From contig NZ_VTRS01000003.1 of NCBI RefSeq assembly GCF_008641065.1, positions 248,001 to 312,000 on the forward strand: DNA of 64,000 bases, in the 5' to 3' direction. Position numbers and translations under genes: made by a program. The notes under the pieces were generated by a model, which did not search any database, was not told where the DNA came from, and was given only the letters and a program-made list of their open reading frames with translations. This stretch comes from Rhabdaerophilum calidifontis (GTDB lineage Bacteria > Pseudomonadota > Alphaproteobacteria > Rhizobiales > Beijerinckiaceae). Shown here piece by piece: positions 8,987 through 18,188 of this stretch; the stretch's first letter is position 1, and the number at the start of each line of letters is the position of its first letter.

Positions 8987-10069
8987 TCAGAAGATCAGCA
9001 CCTCGTCCGCCCCGATCTCGACCCCGATCTCGGCGCCGGGCCCGCCACCGCCGCCCGCCCCCCCGCCCTGGATGCGGGCGCGCAACGGCTGGTCGAGCCC
9101 CTCCACCACGAGATCGACGAGTTCGGCCTCGCCGATGAAGCGCCGGTCGAGCACACGCCCCGGCAGGCCCTGCCCGGCCGGCGCCAGCCGGATCGCCTGC
9201 GGCCGCAGCGCGAGCACCGCGCGCGCGCCCTCGGCCCGGCCGCCGGCGGGAAAGACACCGAGCGGCGAGACAAGCCGCCCGCCCCGGACCTCCGCCTCGA
9301 CCTCGTTGAGATCGCAGAAGAAACGCGCCACGTCGAGATCGGCCGGGCGGGCATAGATCTCGCGCGGCGGCGCGATCTGGACGAGGCGGCCGGCGCGCAT
9401 CAGCGCGATCCGGTCCGAGATCATCATCGCCTCCTCGGGGTCGTGGGTCACGACAAGCGCGGTGGCACCGGTCTCGCGCAGGATGGCGATCGTCTGGTCG
9501 CGGACCTGATCGCGCATCCGCCGGTCGAGATTGGAGAAGGGCTCATCCATCAGCAGCACGCGCGGCCGTGCGACGATGGCGCGCGCCAGCGCCACGCGCT
9601 GCTGCTCGCCGCCCGAAAGCTCCTGCGGCATCGCCCGCAGCCGGTGACCGAGCCCCACGCGCTGGAGCGCCGCATCGGCGATCGCCAGCGCCTCGCGCCG
9701 GGGCAGCCCGCCGAGGCCGAAGGCCGCGTTGCCGAGCGCGTCGAGATGCGGGAACAGCGCGTAATCCTGGAAGACGAGGCCGATCCCCCGCTCCTCCGGC
9801 TCGACGAAGCGCCCCGGCCCGGCGATCTCGCGGCCATCGAGCAGGATGCGCCCGGAATCCGGCACGTCGATCCCCGCCGCCAGCCGCAGCAGCGTCGATT
9901 TTCCGCATCCCGACGGGCCGAGAAGCCCGATCACCTCGCCTTCGCCGACGGTGAAGCTGACACCTGACAGCGCCGCCTCGCCCGCGAAGCGGCGGGTGAT
10001 CGCCTCGAAGGCGAGCGAGGCGGGGATGACGGCCGAGGCGCGGAGCCGGCCCGCGAAACGCTCAGTCAC
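8987..10069 (-). CDS. Orphan ABC transporter ATP-binding protein, FbpC/PotA-like
   Basis: This is a cytoplasmic ABC ATPase of the type that powers iron(III), sulfate or polyamine importers. The 360-residue product has Walker [10 protein letters not shown] (51-59), the Q-loop [11 protein letters not shown], signature [14 protein letters not shown] (151-164), Walker [14 protein letters not shown] (170-182), the H-loop [10 protein letters not shown], and a C-terminal TOBE-like regulatory domain that ends in a Gly-rich loop. No permease or binding-protein gene is near. The only reasonable start is a GTG at 10069 that overlaps the scpB stop by eight bases. The gene interrupts the usual scpB-tatA order and is probably co-translated with scpB. 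Transported substrate unknown. Confidence 0.88.
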   Translation of the reverse strand: MTERFAGRLRASAVIPASLAFEAITRRFAGEAALSGVSFTVGEGEVIGLLGPSGCGKSTLLRLAAGIDVPDSGRILLDGREIAGPGRFVEPEERGIGLVFQDYALFPHLDALGNAAFGLGGLPRREALAIADAALQRVGLGHRLRAMPQELSGGEQQRVALARAIVARPRVLLMDEPFSNLDRRMRDQVRDQTIAILRETGATALVVTHDPEEAMMISDRIALMRAGRLVQIAPPREIYARPADLDVARFFCDLNEVEAEVRGGRLVSPLGVFPAGGRAEGARAVLALRPQAIRLAPAGQGLPGRVLDRRFIGEAELVDLVVEGLDQPLRARIQGGGAGGGGGPGAEIGVEIGADEVLIF

Positions 10070-10847
10070 GGCCGCGCGGCTCCGGATCGCGCTGCGGCCC
10101 GGCGGCCTGCGCTCCACCGTCGGGATGGTCGGGATCGAGCGGTGCCTCGGCCGCCGCCTCGGCGAGCCGCTCCTCGGCCATCAGATCGAACAGGTCGGGT
10201 TCGATCGGGTCCTCGTCGGCGCGCAGGGCGGGGTCGTCGCTCGGCAGCGGCACGCCGAGCCCGGCCGGGACCTGGCCCTCGACCAGCCCCGCCGCGGCGA
10301 TCTCCTCGAGCCCCGGCAGGTCGCCCACCCGGTCGAGCCCGAACTGGATGAGGAAGGTCTCGGTGGTGCCGTAGGTCACCGGCCGCCCCGGCGTGCGCCG
10401 CCGGCCGCGCGGCCGGATGAACCCGGCCTCCAGCAGCACATCGAGCGTCCCGCGCGACAGCGACACCCCGCGCAGCGCCTCGATCTCGGCGCGGGTGACG
10501 GGCTGGTGATAGGCGATGATCGCCAGCGTCTCGAGCGCGGCGCGGCCGAGCCGGCGCGGTTCTTCGGCCTCCGGCTTCAGCAGGTAGCCGAGATCGGGCG
10601 CGGTGCGGAACATCCATTTCCCCGCCACCCGCACCAGATTGACCCCGCGCGGCCGGTAGAGCCGCTCCAGTTCGCCGAGCACCGCCTCGGCGGTGACGCC
10701 CTGCGGCATCATCCGCGCGATCGCCTCGCTGGCGAGCGGCTCGGCGGAGGCGAACAGCAGCGCCTCGGCCACGCGCACGCCATGCGCGAAGCGGCGTTCC
10801 GCCTCGTTGGTCTCCTCGGTCACCGCGCGCATCGCCGGCGGGGTCAT
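10062..10847 (-). CDS. scpB: Segregation and condensation protein B
   Basis: ScpB binds ScpA and, with SMC, forms the bacterial condensin that organises the chromosome. The 261-residue product carries two winged-helix domains; recognisable blocks are EALLFASAEPL, RPRGVNLVRVAGKWMFRT, ALETLAIIAYHQPVTRAEIEALRGV and TYGTTETFLIQFGL. The C-terminal 70 residues are an acidic, Pro-rich tail seen in alphaproteobacterial forms. A strong GGGAGGAG ribosome site precedes the ATG (10847), 11 bases after scpA. Confidence 0.96.
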   Translation of the reverse strand: MTPPAMRAVTEETNEAERRFAHGVRVAEALLFASAEPLASEAIARMMPQGVTAEAVLGELERLYRPRGVNLVRVAGKWMFRTAPDLGYLLKPEAEEPRRLGRAALETLAIIAYHQPVTRAEIEALRGVSLSRGTLDVLLEAGFIRPRGRRRTPGRPVTYGTTETFLIQFGLDRVGDLPGLEEIAAAGLVEGQVPAGLGVPLPSDDPALRADEDPIEPDLFDLMAEERLAEAAAEAPLDPDHPDGGAQAAGPQRDPEPRGRD

Positions 10848-10858
10848 CCGCTCCTCCC

Positions 10859-11668
10859 TCACGAGGCAAGCCGCGCCGGGCAGCCGCGCAGATAGAGCGG
10901 CGCGAAGGCCGCCTCCTGTCGCAATTCGACGAGCCCCTCCCGCGCCAGTTCCAGCGCCGCCACGAAGGCGGAGGCGCGCGCCGAGCGCGGCTCCGCCTCG
11001 CCCGGACCGATCGCCGCCAGCAGCAGGTCGATCGGGCACCAATCGGCATGGGCGCCGATCAGCCGTTCGAGGATGGCGCGCGCCTCGGGAATCGAGAGCG
11101 TCCGCCGCGCCTCGATATGGTATTCCGCGCGGACCCGCGACAGCCGCCGCGCGGCATAGGCCGCGAGGAGATCGACGAGGCTGAGGTCCCAGGCCCGCGC
11201 GGTCTCGACCACGGAGGCCGAGGCGATGCCGCGCGGGAAGGTTGCGCGCGCCGCGCCGAGCCGCTCGCCGAGCATCTCGCCGGCGCGGCGGATCGTTTCG
11301 AGCCGGCGCAGCCGTTCGGCGAGATCGGCGACGAGATCCTCGGTCTCCGGCGCGCCATCCTCGCGCTTCGCCGGCAGCAGCAGCCGCGATTTGAGATAGG
11401 TGAGCCAGGCCGCCATCACCAGATAATCGCCGGCGATCTCGAGCTTCAGCCGTGATGCCGCGCGGATGAAGGCGAGATACTGGTCGGCGAGCGCGACAAT
11501 CGGGATCGCGCGAAGATCGAGCCTGTCGCGCCGCGCGAGATCGAGCATCAGGTCGAGCGGGCCCTCGAAACCGTCGAGATCGACCACAAGCCGCAGCGCG
11601 CCCTCGCTCTCGGCGAGTTCGGTGGCCTCGAAGGTGAAATCGCCGGTTTCCGGATTTGTGGCGCTCAT
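10859..11668 (-). CDS. scpA: Segregation and condensation protein A
   Basis: ScpA is the kleisin that bridges the SMC heads in bacterial condensin. The 269-residue product has the N-terminal SMC-neck-binding block LDGFEGPLDLMLDLARRDRLDL, then AIPIVALADQYLAFI, LEIAGDYLVMAAWLTYLKSRLLLP and a C-terminal winged-helix region (FVAALELAREGLVELRQEAAFAPLYL) that binds the SMC cap. The start ATG at 11668 lies 19 bases after the nagZ stop. Full length. Confidence 0.96.
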   Translation of the reverse strand: MSATNPETGDFTFEATELAESEGALRLVVDLDGFEGPLDLMLDLARRDRLDLRAIPIVALADQYLAFIRAASRLKLEIAGDYLVMAAWLTYLKSRLLLPAKREDGAPETEDLVADLAERLRRLETIRRAGEMLGERLGAARATFPRGIASASVVETARAWDLSLVDLLAAYAARRLSRVRAEYHIEARRTLSIPEARAILERLIGAHADWCPIDLLLAAIGPGEAEPRSARASAFVAALELAREGLVELRQEAAFAPLYLRGCPARLAS

Positions 11669-11687
11669 CCGCGCGAGAATCGGGGTT

Positions 11688-12701
11688 TCAGCCCGCCAAG
11701 GCAAGCAGTTCCGCGAGCCGCGCCTCGGCTTGTCCCCGGTCAAATGGCCGTGCGGGCCGCCGGAGCAGCGCCGTCGCCGCCGCGAGCCGGCGTCCGGCGG
11801 CGGCATCAAGCGCCGGGCAGCCTGCAGCGATCTCGCGCATCTCCGCCATCTCGCCGTTGCAATGGAGCACGACATCGCAGCCGGCGGCGAGCACCGCCGC
11901 GCGCCGCGCCGCGAAGGCGCCGCTCAGCGCCTTCATCGAGAGATCGTCGCTCATCAGCAGCCCGTCGAACCCCATGAGCCCGCGGATCACGTCCGCGATC
12001 ACGCCCGGCGAGGTCGTGGCGGGGTTGTCGCGGTCATAGGCGGTGAAGATCACATGCGCCGTCATCGCGAGCGGCAGGTCGCCGAGCGCGCGGAAGGGCG
12101 GGAAATCATGGGCCTCGAGCGCCGCCCGGCGCGCCTCGACCACCGGCAAGGCCAGGTGCGAATCGGCCATGGCGCGGCCATGTCCCGGGATATGCTTGAT
12201 GATCGGCAGCACCCCGCCATCGAGCAGCCCCTGCGCCGCCGCGCGGCCCAGCGCCATCACCGGTTCCGGCGCCTGTCCATAGGCGCGGTCGCCGATGATG
12301 TTGTCGGCCCCCGGCACCGGCACGTCGAGCACCGGCAGGCAATCGACATTGATGCCGAGCGCGGCGAGGTCGTCGGCGATCAGCCGGGCGCCGAGATAGG
12401 CCGCCTCGCCGGCGAGGTCGGGATCGATCGGCCAGAGCCGGCCATATTCCGCACCGCGCGGATATTCCCGCCAATGCGGCGGCCGCAGCCGCGCCACGCG
12501 CCCGCCCTCCTGGTCGATCAGGATCAGCGCGTCGGGGTTGTCGGCCGCGCGCCGCAGCGCCGCAACCAGCGCCCGGACCTGCGCGGGCTCCTCGATGTTG
12601 CGCTTGAACAGGATGAACCCGCAGGGCCGGTGCTCGGCGAAGAAATCCGCCTCGCGGTCGGAGAGGCGCGGTCCGGCGGCGCCGAGGATCAGGGGTGTCA
12701 T
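11688..12701 (-). CDS. nagZ: Beta-N-acetylhexosaminidase NagZ
   Basis: NagZ (glycoside hydrolase family 3) removes N-acetylglucosamine from anhydro-muropeptides in the cytoplasm during wall recycling. Where AmpR-type systems exist its products induce beta-lactamase. The 337-residue product has LILIDQEGGRVARLRPP, the substrate loop KHIPGHGRAMADSH with the catalytic His/Asp dyad, and the nucleophile segment GLLMSDDLSMKAL. No signal peptide. It sits between the SPOR-domain gene (15 bases upstream) and scpA, the normal order in this group. Confidence 0.95.
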   Translation of the reverse strand: MTPLILGAAGPRLSDREADFFAEHRPCGFILFKRNIEEPAQVRALVAALRRAADNPDALILIDQEGGRVARLRPPHWREYPRGAEYGRLWPIDPDLAGEAAYLGARLIADDLAALGINVDCLPVLDVPVPGADNIIGDRAYGQAPEPVMALGRAAAQGLLDGGVLPIIKHIPGHGRAMADSHLALPVVEARRAALEAHDFPPFRALGDLPLAMTAHVIFTAYDRDNPATTSPGVIADVIRGLMGFDGLLMSDDLSMKALSGAFAARRAAVLAAGCDVVLHCNGEMAEMREIAAGCPALDAAAGRRLAAATALLRRPARPFDRGQAEARLAELLALAG

Positions 12702-12716
12702 GCGCGGCTTCGGCGG

Positions 12717-14462
12717 TTACTGGCGCGTCACGAAACAGCCGCCGCCGGCCGCCTTGATCCTGCGGCAGGCCTCGTTGGCGGCCGCCTGCGAATAGCCGCC
12801 GACACGGACGCGGTAGACCGTCTGGCCATTCGCCTCGCCGGTGACGACATTCGGGTTCCTGCCGCCGAGAATCGCGGCGTAGCGGCCGCGAAGCTGGTTC
12901 CCGGCGGTGCGCGCATCGGCCTCGCTGGGGCGTGAGGCGAGCTGGATCGCGAAATTGCCCGTGGCTGCGCCGGCATTGGCGGCGGGCGTCTCGCCCTCCT
13001 CGGCCGCACGCGGCGGCGTCAGCGGCAGGGGCTCACGCGCCGGGCGGGCCGGAGCCGGCGCGGCAGCGACGCGGGCCGGGGGCGTCGCGCGTGGCGTCTC
13101 GGTGCGAGGCACCGGGCTCTCGCGCGACGGCCCGCTGGCCGTGGTCGGACGCGATTCGACCTTCGCGGGCGGAACGGGCGGAACCGGTGCCGACGGCGCG
13201 GAGGCCGGGGCCTGCGCCGGCGTCTCGGCGCCGGCCGCGAAGGACGGCACGGCGCTGCGGGATGTTTCGCCCCCAGCGGCCGGGCCGGGCGCCGGCGCGG
13301 GCTCGCCGCCGCCGACCGGAATGCGCACGGAACTGACGCGGCGCGCCTCGACCGAGGCCGCGGCCGAGGCGCCCTCGGCCTGCGCGGCGGCGGAACTCGG
13401 TGCGGCGGCGCCGGCATTCTGATACGGGCTCGGCGCGACGATGCGCACCGATTCCCGCCGGGTCACCTGATTGAGGTCGAGCGGCTGCTCGGTGGTCGTG
13501 ACAACCTGCGACGGTCGGGTTTCGCTCGTAGTGCCACGCGGCGCGAGCACCTGCTTGTTCTGGTCCGGAATCTCGAGCCCGCCGGGTTCGGCCGGGCGCT
13601 CCTTGGTCGGCTCGGGCCGCGCGGCGATCACCGGAACGCCGCCGGGGCCGGTCGGGGCCCGCTTGGACCCGAACACCATCGACCCGCCGATCACCGCAAG
13701 CCCCGCGACCGCAAGCCCGCCGAGCGCGAGGAAGATCCCGCGCGAACGCCGGACCCCGCCACGCCCGCCTGCGGCAGCAGCGGCGGCGGCTGCCTCGGCC
13801 GCGATCCGCTCCTCGGCGAGCGTCAGCGGCGAGGGCGCTGCCTGGCCGGACCCCGGCACGGCATAGGCCGCCTGCGCATCCTCCGGAGCCGGATGCGCCC
13901 CATCGGCATGGGTGCTGTCCGCATAGGCCGCCCCGGAATGCGCGGGATTACCATTTCGGGGCATGGGAGCGGCATCGGCCGGCGCGCCGCGCCGGGCGGC
14001 ATCCTCGCTGGCACGCATGGCGTCAAAGCGCCGCAATTCCTCCTCGAAGGCGGCGAGCGGGTCAACCGCCTCCAGGGCCGCGGCGGGGGCGGCCGTCGGG
14101 GCGGAGCTGTCGTGGAAATGCGCCGCGACCTGCGGCTCCGGTGTCCAGCCCGGCGTGAGTTCGGCCCGCGCGGCACCGTGCATCGTCACCGGCGCGGGCT
14201 CGGCCGGCGCGGTCCGCCGCGAGGCGAGCGGCGCCGGCACCTGGAAATCGACGGGCGTTTCAACCAGCCGCGCCAGCTCGGCCATGGCCGCCGCATCCGC
14301 GCCCCGCGCCGGCGCCGCGTGAGCGGGCGGGGTCGCCGGCTGGTCCGCAGGCGGGGCCGGCGCTGCGACACGCTCCCCGTGCAGGCTCTCCCGCAGCAGT
14401 TTTTCGAAGGCCTCGAGATCCGCGAGGGTGGGCTCCCGGCGGGTCTGGTCGTTTCGAGCCAT
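12717..14462 (-). CDS. SPOR-domain membrane protein
   Basis: This is a predicted single-pass inner-membrane protein that binds denuded glycan strands at the septum. The 581 residues comprise a low-complexity Ala/Pro/Glu cytoplasmic region (1-240), one membrane helix (about 245-270, IFLALGGLAVAGLAVIGGSMVFG), a long disordered periplasmic linker rich in Ala, Pro and Ser, and a C-terminal SPOR domain (about 500-581, NFAIQLASRPSEADA... VYRVRVGGYSQ). A GAGGAGG ribosome site is present. The conserved place between argS and nagZ matches orthologues often annotated as SPOR or DedD-like proteins; its exact role is not established here. Confidence 0.92.
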   Translation of the reverse strand: MARNDQTRREPTLADLEAFEKLLRESLHGERVAAPAPPADQPATPPAHAAPARGADAAAMAELARLVETPVDFQVPAPLASRRTAPAEPAPVTMHGAARAELTPGWTPEPQVAAHFHDSSAPTAAPAAALEAVDPLAAFEEELRRFDAMRASEDAARRGAPADAAPMPRNGNPAHSGAAYADSTHADGAHPAPEDAQAAYAVPGSGQAAPSPLTLAEERIAAEAAAAAAAAGGRGGVRRSRGIFLALGGLAVAGLAVIGGSMVFGSKRAPTGPGGVPVIAARPEPTKERPAEPGGLEIPDQNKQVLAPRGTTSETRPSQVVTTTEQPLDLNQVTRRESVRIVAPSPYQNAGAAAPSSAAAQAEGASAAASVEARRVSSVRIPVGGGEPAPAPGPAAGGETSRSAVPSFAAGAETPAQAPASAPSAPVPPVPPAKVESRPTTASGPSRESPVPRTETPRATPPARVAAAPAPARPAREPLPLTPPRAAEEGETPAANAGAATGNFAIQLASRPSEADARTAGNQLRGRYAAILGGRNPNVVTGEANGQTVYRVRVGGYSQAAANEACRRIKAAGGGCFVTRQ

Positions 14463-14527
14463 GACCGCTCATCCTCCTCGATACGCGGACATACGGGCTG
14501 ACCGGCGCGATCGGCGGAACCGGGACG

Positions 14528-16282
14528 CTAGCGCATTTCCTGCGGCGCGGAAACGCCGAGCAGCGCGAGCCCGTTCGCGATCACCGTCCGGACGGCCTTG
14601 ACGAGCGCAAGCCTCGCCGATGTTCCTTTTCGGTCATCGTTATTAATAAATCTCAAATCAGGCAAATCCTTGCCCCGGTTCCACAAGCCGTGGAAGCCAC
14701 TTGCGAGATCATAGAGCGCGAAAACGATCCGGTGCGGCTCGCGCGTGGCGGCCGCCTGCTCGATGAGCCGGGGGAATTGCGCCACCTGACGCATCAGCGC
14801 CCGCTCCCCCTCATCGGTGAGAATGGAGAGATCGGCGGCGGCGATCTCCTCGTCCATGATCGGGATCGCGCCGAACGCCGCCTCGGCCTGCCGGAACACC
14901 GAGCAGATGCGCGCATGTGCGTATTGCACGTAGAAGACCGGGTTGTCCTTCGATTGCTCGATCACCTTCGCGAGGTCGAATTCGAGTTCGGCGTCGTTCT
15001 TGCGGTCGAGCATCATGAAGCGGATCGCGTCGCGTCCGACCTCGTCGATCACGTCGCGCAGTGTGACGAAATCGCCCGCGCGCTTCGACATCTTCACCGG
15101 CTCGCCGTTGCGCATCAGCTTGACGAGCTGGCAGAGCCGCACCTCGAGCGCGCCGGCGCCGCCGGTCGCGGCCTTCACCGCCGCCTGCATGCGCTTGACG
15201 TAACCGCCGTGATCCGCGCCCCAGACATCGATCATCTCGGCGAAGCCGCGATCGAACTTGGATTTGTGATAGGCGATGTCCGAAGCGAAATAGGTATAGC
15301 CGCCATCGCTCTTGAGCAGCGGCCGGTCGACATCGTCGCCGAAATCGGTGGCGCGGAACAGGGTCTGCGTCCTGTCCTCCCAATCCTCGTCCGTCTGGCC
15401 CTTGGGCGGCGGCAGGCGCCCCTCGTAGATGAGGCCCCGCGCCCGGAATTCGGCGATGGTGGCGGCCACCCTGTCCTCCGGCGCCTGCAGCGAGGCTTCC
15501 GAGAAGAACACGTCGTGGCGGATGTCGAGGGCGGCGAGATCGTCGCGGATCATCGCCATCATCGCATCGATCGCCGCGCGGCGGACGAGCGGCAGCCATT
15601 CGGCCTCGGGCAGGCTTTCCAGGGCCTCGCCATGCGTCTCGGCCAGCGCCCGGCCAACCGGCACGAGATAATCGCCGGGATAGAGCCCCTCGCCCACCGG
15701 CCCCACCTCACGCCCCAGCGCCTCGCGATAGCGGTGGAAGGCGGAGCGGGCGAGCACGTCGACCTGTGCGCCGGCATCATTGATGTAATATTCCCGCGTC
15801 ACCGCCCAGCCGGCAAACGCGAGGAGATTGGCGAGCGCATCGCCATAGACCGCGCCGCGCCCGTGCCCGACATGCATCGGCCCGGTCGGGTTCGCGGAGA
15901 CATATTCGACATTGACCTTCCGCCCCTGCCCCAGTGTCGCGCGGCCATAATCGGCCCCGGCGGCGAGCGCCGCCTTCACCACGGCCTCGTAGGCGTCGGG
16001 CCTGAGCGTGACATTGATGAAGCCCGGCCCCGCCACCGCGACACGCGCATAGAGCCCGCGCGCATGCAGCGCATCCGCAATCCGCATGCCGAGATCGCGC
16101 GGGTTGATCCGCGCCTCCCTGGCCAGAACCATCGCGGCATTGGTCGAAAGATCGCCATGGGAAGGGTCGCGCGGCGGCTCCACGGTCGCGCGCGCCCGGA
16201 TCTCGGCCGGAAGCGCGGCGGTTTCGGGCAGGGTGGCGAGCACGGCCTGGAGTTCGGCGGCAAAGAGATGGAACAGATTCAT
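14528..16282 (-). CDS. argS: Arginyl-tRNA synthetase
   Basis: ArgS charges tRNA-Arg. The 584-residue class I enzyme begins with the Arg-tRNA-specific N-terminal domain ([20 protein letters not shown]). It contains the HIGH-type motif [20 protein letters not shown] after NPTGPM, the KMSKS equivalent [13 protein letters not shown], and the DALR anticodon-binding C-terminus ending [10 protein letters not shown]. It lies 51 bases after dgt and 65 bases before the SPOR gene. Confidence 0.97.
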   Translation of the reverse strand: MNLFHLFAAELQAVLATLPETAALPAEIRARATVEPPRDPSHGDLSTNAAMVLAREARINPRDLGMRIADALHARGLYARVAVAGPGFINVTLRPDAYEAVVKAALAAGADYGRATLGQGRKVNVEYVSANPTGPMHVGHGRGAVYGDALANLLAFAGWAVTREYYINDAGAQVDVLARSAFHRYREALGREVGPVGEGLYPGDYLVPVGRALAETHGEALESLPEAEWLPLVRRAAIDAMMAMIRDDLAALDIRHDVFFSEASLQAPEDRVAATIAEFRARGLIYEGRLPPPKGQTDEDWEDRTQTLFRATDFGDDVDRPLLKSDGGYTYFASDIAYHKSKFDRGFAEMIDVWGADHGGYVKRMQAAVKAATGGAGALEVRLCQLVKLMRNGEPVKMSKRAGDFVTLRDVIDEVGRDAIRFMMLDRKNDAELEFDLAKVIEQSKDNPVFYVQYAHARICSVFRQAEAAFGAIPIMDEEIAAADLSILTDEGERALMRQVAQFPRLIEQAAATREPHRIVFALYDLASGFHGLWNRGKDLPDLRFINNDDRKGTSARLALVKAVRTVIANGLALLGVSAPQEMR

Positions 16283-16333
16283 CGAAACGGACCGATGGTG
16301 CCGCCCGCGCGGGCGGGCATGGAAGGCGTCTCG

Positions 16334-17539
16334 CTAGCGAAGCGCGGGCGTTTGGTCAAACAGCCGGCCATGTTCCTGGATAGCGAAGCGGTCCGTCATG
16401 CCGGCGATGTGATCCGCGACCCGGCGCGGCAGGCGCGCGGGATCGTTGTGGCCGGCATCCGGATGATCCTCCCCCATCTCGGCCGGCTCGGCGAGGAAGC
16501 GCCGGAACAGATCCTCGATGATCCGCGCCGCGGCCTCGCGCAACCGGTTCACGCGCGGATGGCGATACATCCGCGTGAACAGGAAATCCTTCAGCGCCGC
16601 CTCGCCCTCGGCCATGGAGGCGGAAAAGGCGATGACCGGCGCCCCGGCGGCGCGGATATCCTCGGCACTCAGCGGCGCGAGCGCGACAAGCCGCCGCTCG
16701 CTCTCGCTCGCCACGTCCTCGACAAGCCGCGTGATGACGCGCCGCATGATCTCGTGGCCGCGCCGCCCCTCGTCGAGATCGGGATGCAGGCGATCGATCT
16801 CGTAGAGGATCGCCGCGAGGAAAGGCACGTCGCGCAGGTCCTTGGCGGGAAACAGCCCCGCGCGCAGCCCGTCATCGATGTCATGGGCGTTGTAGGCGAT
16901 GTCATCCGCCAGCGCGGCCACCTGCGCCTCGGCTGAAGCAAAACTTGAAATATCGAGCGGATACTTCTGATCGAAATCGATGATCGAGGAAGGAACGCCG
17001 GATTTGCGATAGCGGCCGGCCGGTGCGCCCGCCGCATCGAGAAGCGGGCCGTTATGCTTGACGAGCCCTTCGAGTGTCTCCCAGGTCAGGTTCAGCCCGT
17101 CATAGGCGGCGTAGCGCCGTTCGAGCCGCGTCACGATGCGCAGCGCCTGGGCATTGTGGTCGAACCCGCCCTCCGCCGCCATCAGCCGGTCGAGCGCGTC
17201 CTCGCCAGCATGGCCGAAGGGCGGATGGCCGAGATCATGCGCCAGTGCCAGCGCCTCGGCGAGGTCCTCATCGAGGCCGAGGATGCGCGAGATGGAGCGC
17301 GCGATCTGCGCCACTTCCAGCGTATGCGTGAGCCGGGTGCGGTAATGATCGCCCTCGTGCTCCACGAAGACCTGGGTCTTGTGCTTGAGTCGCCGGAAGG
17401 CGTTGGAGTGGAGGATCCGGTCGCGGTCGCGCTGGAAGACGGTGCGCGTCGGCGAGGGCGGCTCAGGGATGAGCCGGCCCCGGCTCCGGCGATGATCAAC
17501 GGCGAAGGGCGAGAGCGGACGTTCGCGATGGAAGAGCAA
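16334..17539 (-). CDS. dgt: Deoxyguanosinetriphosphate triphosphohydrolase-like protein
   Basis: Members of this HD-domain family hydrolyse dNTPs to nucleoside and tripolyphosphate; many are allosterically activated by dNTPs. The 401-residue product has the order-typical start [20 protein letters not shown], the first metal His in [16 protein letters not shown], the HD pair in [18 protein letters not shown], and the distal Asp in [17 protein letters not shown]. The only in-frame start near the conserved N-terminus is a TTG at 17539; no ATG or GTG is available upstream before a stop. The rare start may keep expression low. Divergent from erpA, as in relatives. Confidence 0.92.
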   Translation of the reverse strand: MLFHRERPLSPFAVDHRRSRGRLIPEPPSPTRTVFQRDRDRILHSNAFRRLKHKTQVFVEHEGDHYRTRLTHTLEVAQIARSISRILGLDEDLAEALALAHDLGHPPFGHAGEDALDRLMAAEGGFDHNAQALRIVTRLERRYAAYDGLNLTWETLEGLVKHNGPLLDAAGAPAGRYRKSGVPSSIIDFDQKYPLDISSFASAEAQVAALADDIAYNAHDIDDGLRAGLFPAKDLRDVPFLAAILYEIDRLHPDLDEGRRGHEIMRRVITRLVEDVASESERRLVALAPLSAEDIRAAGAPVIAFSASMAEGEAALKDFLFTRMYRHPRVNRLREAAARIIEDLFRRFLAEPAEMGEDHPDAGHNDPARLPRRVADHIAGMTDRFAIQEHGRLFDQTPALR

Positions 17540-17649
17540 GCCATGCCTCGCGCTGCTGGAGGATGTTGCCGAGTCGAGGCTCCGTCCTTACATTCGCATC
17601 ACGACAAACGAAAGGCGGCCCGGGCCTTGAACCCCGGCCGACGGTTGCG

Positions 17650-18036
17650 ATGACCCTGAAATTCGCCCTCACGCCCGCGCCCGCACCCCAGATGCCGCCG
17701 CCACCGCCGGCTGAACCCCTGCGGGTCAGCGCCGCTGCGGCACGGCGCATTGCCGAAATCCTCGCCGGCGAGACGCCCGGCGCCATGCTGCGCGTCGCGG
17801 TCGAGGGCGGCGGCTGCTCCGGGTTCCAGTATCGCTTCGCCATCGCCGAGACGGCTGCAGCGGACGACATCCGCATCCCGGCCGGCGCGGCGACCGTGCT
17901 GGTCGATCCGGTCTCGGCGCCGTTTCTGGCCGGATCGGAACTCGATTTCGTCACCGAGCTGATCGGGCAATCCTTCCAGATCCGCAACCCGAACGCCACC
18001 TCGAGTTGCGGCTGCGGCACGAGCTTCACCCTCTGA
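17650..18036 (+). CDS. erpA: A-type iron-sulfur carrier (IscA/ErpA family)
   Basis: A-type carriers bind and pass on [2Fe-2S] or [4Fe-4S] clusters to apoproteins. The 128-residue product has the three expected cysteines: C56 in GGGCSGFQY and C120/C122 in the terminal SCGCGTSF. The N-terminus has an unusual Pro-rich stretch (residues 9-20) ahead of the conserved core. Family membership is certain. ErpA rather than IscA or SufA is inferred from the place next to dgt in Hyphomicrobiales. Confidence 0.9.
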   Translation: MTLKFALTPAPAPQMPPPPPAEPLRVSAAAARRIAEILAGETPGAMLRVAVEGGGCSGFQYRFAIAETAAADDIRIPAGAATVLVDPVSAPFLAGSELDFVTELIGQSFQIRNPNATSSCGCGTSFTL

Positions 18037-18188
18037 GCCGGCTCTCCGGGAGCATGGATGACCATCGCGCCGAGGCGTGAAGCGGCGGCGCGCTGTGTGC
18101 TGGCGCACAGGTCGTTTCGGCACGCTCCCGTCTATGCTACCATGGTCTCGTCAGCAGACTTCCCGCCCGTCGATCGAGTACAGAAGCC

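Noticed and set aside
14690-16936. 748-codon plus-strand frame
   Set aside because: It is the exact antisense of argS and dgt; no recognisable domain and typical shadow composition.
18093-18138. CTGTGTG/CGCACAG dyad and TATGCT before the exported-protein gene
   Set aside because: One arm mismatch and no -35 box at the right spacing; too weak to call a promoter or operator.
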